From Gemmatimonadota bacterium (GTDB lineage: Bacteria > Gemmatimonadota > Gemmatimonadetes > Gemmatimonadales > GWC2-71-9), in contig QHUE01000025.1 of the NCBI GenBank assembly GCA_003221825.1, forward strand, positions 1-6,563: a DNA stretch of 6,563 nt, read 5' to 3'. The position numbers and the translations under genes are program-made. Under the pieces are notes generated by a model. It did not search any database. It had not been told where the DNA came from and saw only the letters and a list, made by a program, of their open reading frames with translations. Below, piece after piece: positions 6,293-6,563 of this stretch; the first letter of the stretch is position 1; each line of letters starts with the position of its first letter.

Positions 6293-6563
6293 ACTATTAG
6301 TTCTGGCAGCGGTGGCTCTGCTTTCGATGCCAAGAGGGTCCGTCAGCCCGAAGCCGCGAATAGGTGTCCTCGATTACAGGTTCGTCGTGACTTTGTCGGA
6401 ATCGAGCGACACCATAGCAGTCGATGCCTACGTGACGTTCGAGCGCAGTCCTGGCGGTCCCGATACGTTGTCGCTTGACCTCATTGGGATGACGGTTGAT
6501 AGCGTTGGGTACACCAACGCCATGTGGACTAACTACGTGCCTTACTCCGATACGGCTCGAGCG
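6282..6563 (+). CDS. Secreted protein, probable M1-family metallopeptidase N-terminus (3' end outside window)
   Basis: Ninety-four residues are visible, from ATG 6282 to the window edge. The start overlaps the E1-alpha end by 11 bases. The protein begins with a classical export signal (MRSRLLVLAAVALLSM, basic n-region then hydrophobic core), with cleavage probable near residues 18-22. It continues with a beta-rich segment containing VLDYRFVVTLSESSDTI and DTLSLDLIGMTVDSV. This alternation resembles the N-terminal saddle domain of M1 (aminopeptidase N/leukotriene A4 hydrolase-like) zinc peptidases. The HExxH and GxMEN motifs that would prove this lie beyond the window, so the family call is an inference. 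A later ATG at 6327 would discard most of the signal peptide, so 6282 is preferred. The codons at its start (CGA, AGT, AGA, CTA, TTA) are less GC-rich than in the upstream genes. No good ribosome binding site is seen, so coupling to the upstream gene is likely. Confidence 0.6.
   Translation, partial: MRSRLLVLAAVALLSMPRGSVSPKPRIGVLDYRFVVTLSESSDTIAVDAYVTFERSPGGPDTLSLDLIGMTVDSVGYTNAMWTNYVPYSDTARA

Noticed and set aside
1..6563. Possible defence island, prophage or transposon cargo
   Set aside because: I see no transposase, integrase, inverted-repeat ends, tRNA-attachment site, reverse transcriptase or nuclease genes. Apart from the 5300-5715 region, the gene content is ordinary housekeeping and signalling.

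Overview
The window is a high-GC bacterial segment, roughly two-thirds G+C by eye. It is read entirely on the + strand as one tightly packed gene string. Taxonomic origin is an inference only. Three things fit Gemmatimonadota best, with Acidobacteriota as an alternative: a Ser/Thr kinase with an N-terminal CxxC...CxxD ribbon, a secreted M1-peptidase-like protein, and the style of the 2-oxoacid dehydrogenase E1-alpha. No rRNA, tRNA, CRISPR array, insertion sequence or integrase is visible.

Layout. (1) 1-1848: the C-terminal two-thirds or so of DNA gyrase subunit A, missing its N-terminus. (2) 1850-2791: a fold-type II PLP enzyme of the threonine/serine dehydratase family, starting one base after the gyrA stop. 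(3) 2791-4227: a REC-GAF-GGDEF response regulator, probably a diguanylate cyclase with an intact I-site, overlapping gene 2 by one base. (4) 4224-5312: a cytosolic Hanks-type Ser/Thr kinase with an N-terminal zinc-ribbon-like motif, joined by an ATGA overlap. (5) 5309-5383: a 24-codon signal-peptide-like reading frame with a good Shine-Dalgarno, a TTGA overlap at its start and a GTGA overlap at its end. (6) 5380-6292: a thiamine-diphosphate dehydrogenase E1-alpha gene that is broken. Its two halves lie in different frames and about 70 central residues are missing. (7) 6282-6563: the start of a secreted M1-metallopeptidase-like protein, cut by the window edge.

No gap longer than one base separates consecutive genes if the 24-codon frame is counted, and no terminator or internal promoter is apparent. 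The whole set therefore looks like one transcription unit with translational coupling, led by or including gyrA. Functionally it mixes DNA topology (GyrA), amino-acid catabolism (dehydratase, E1-alpha), two signalling proteins (c-di-GMP synthesis and Ser/Thr phosphorylation) and secreted proteolysis. No shared pathway is evident, apart from a possible amino-acid/2-oxoacid link between the dehydratase and the dehydrogenase.

The part most worth a second look is 5300-5715. A truncated-looking secreted leader abuts E1-alpha, and E1-alpha itself carries an out-of-frame internal deletion. Both could be real genome decay or assembly artefacts. I did not find convincing evidence for a novel multi-gene defence or mobile system here.
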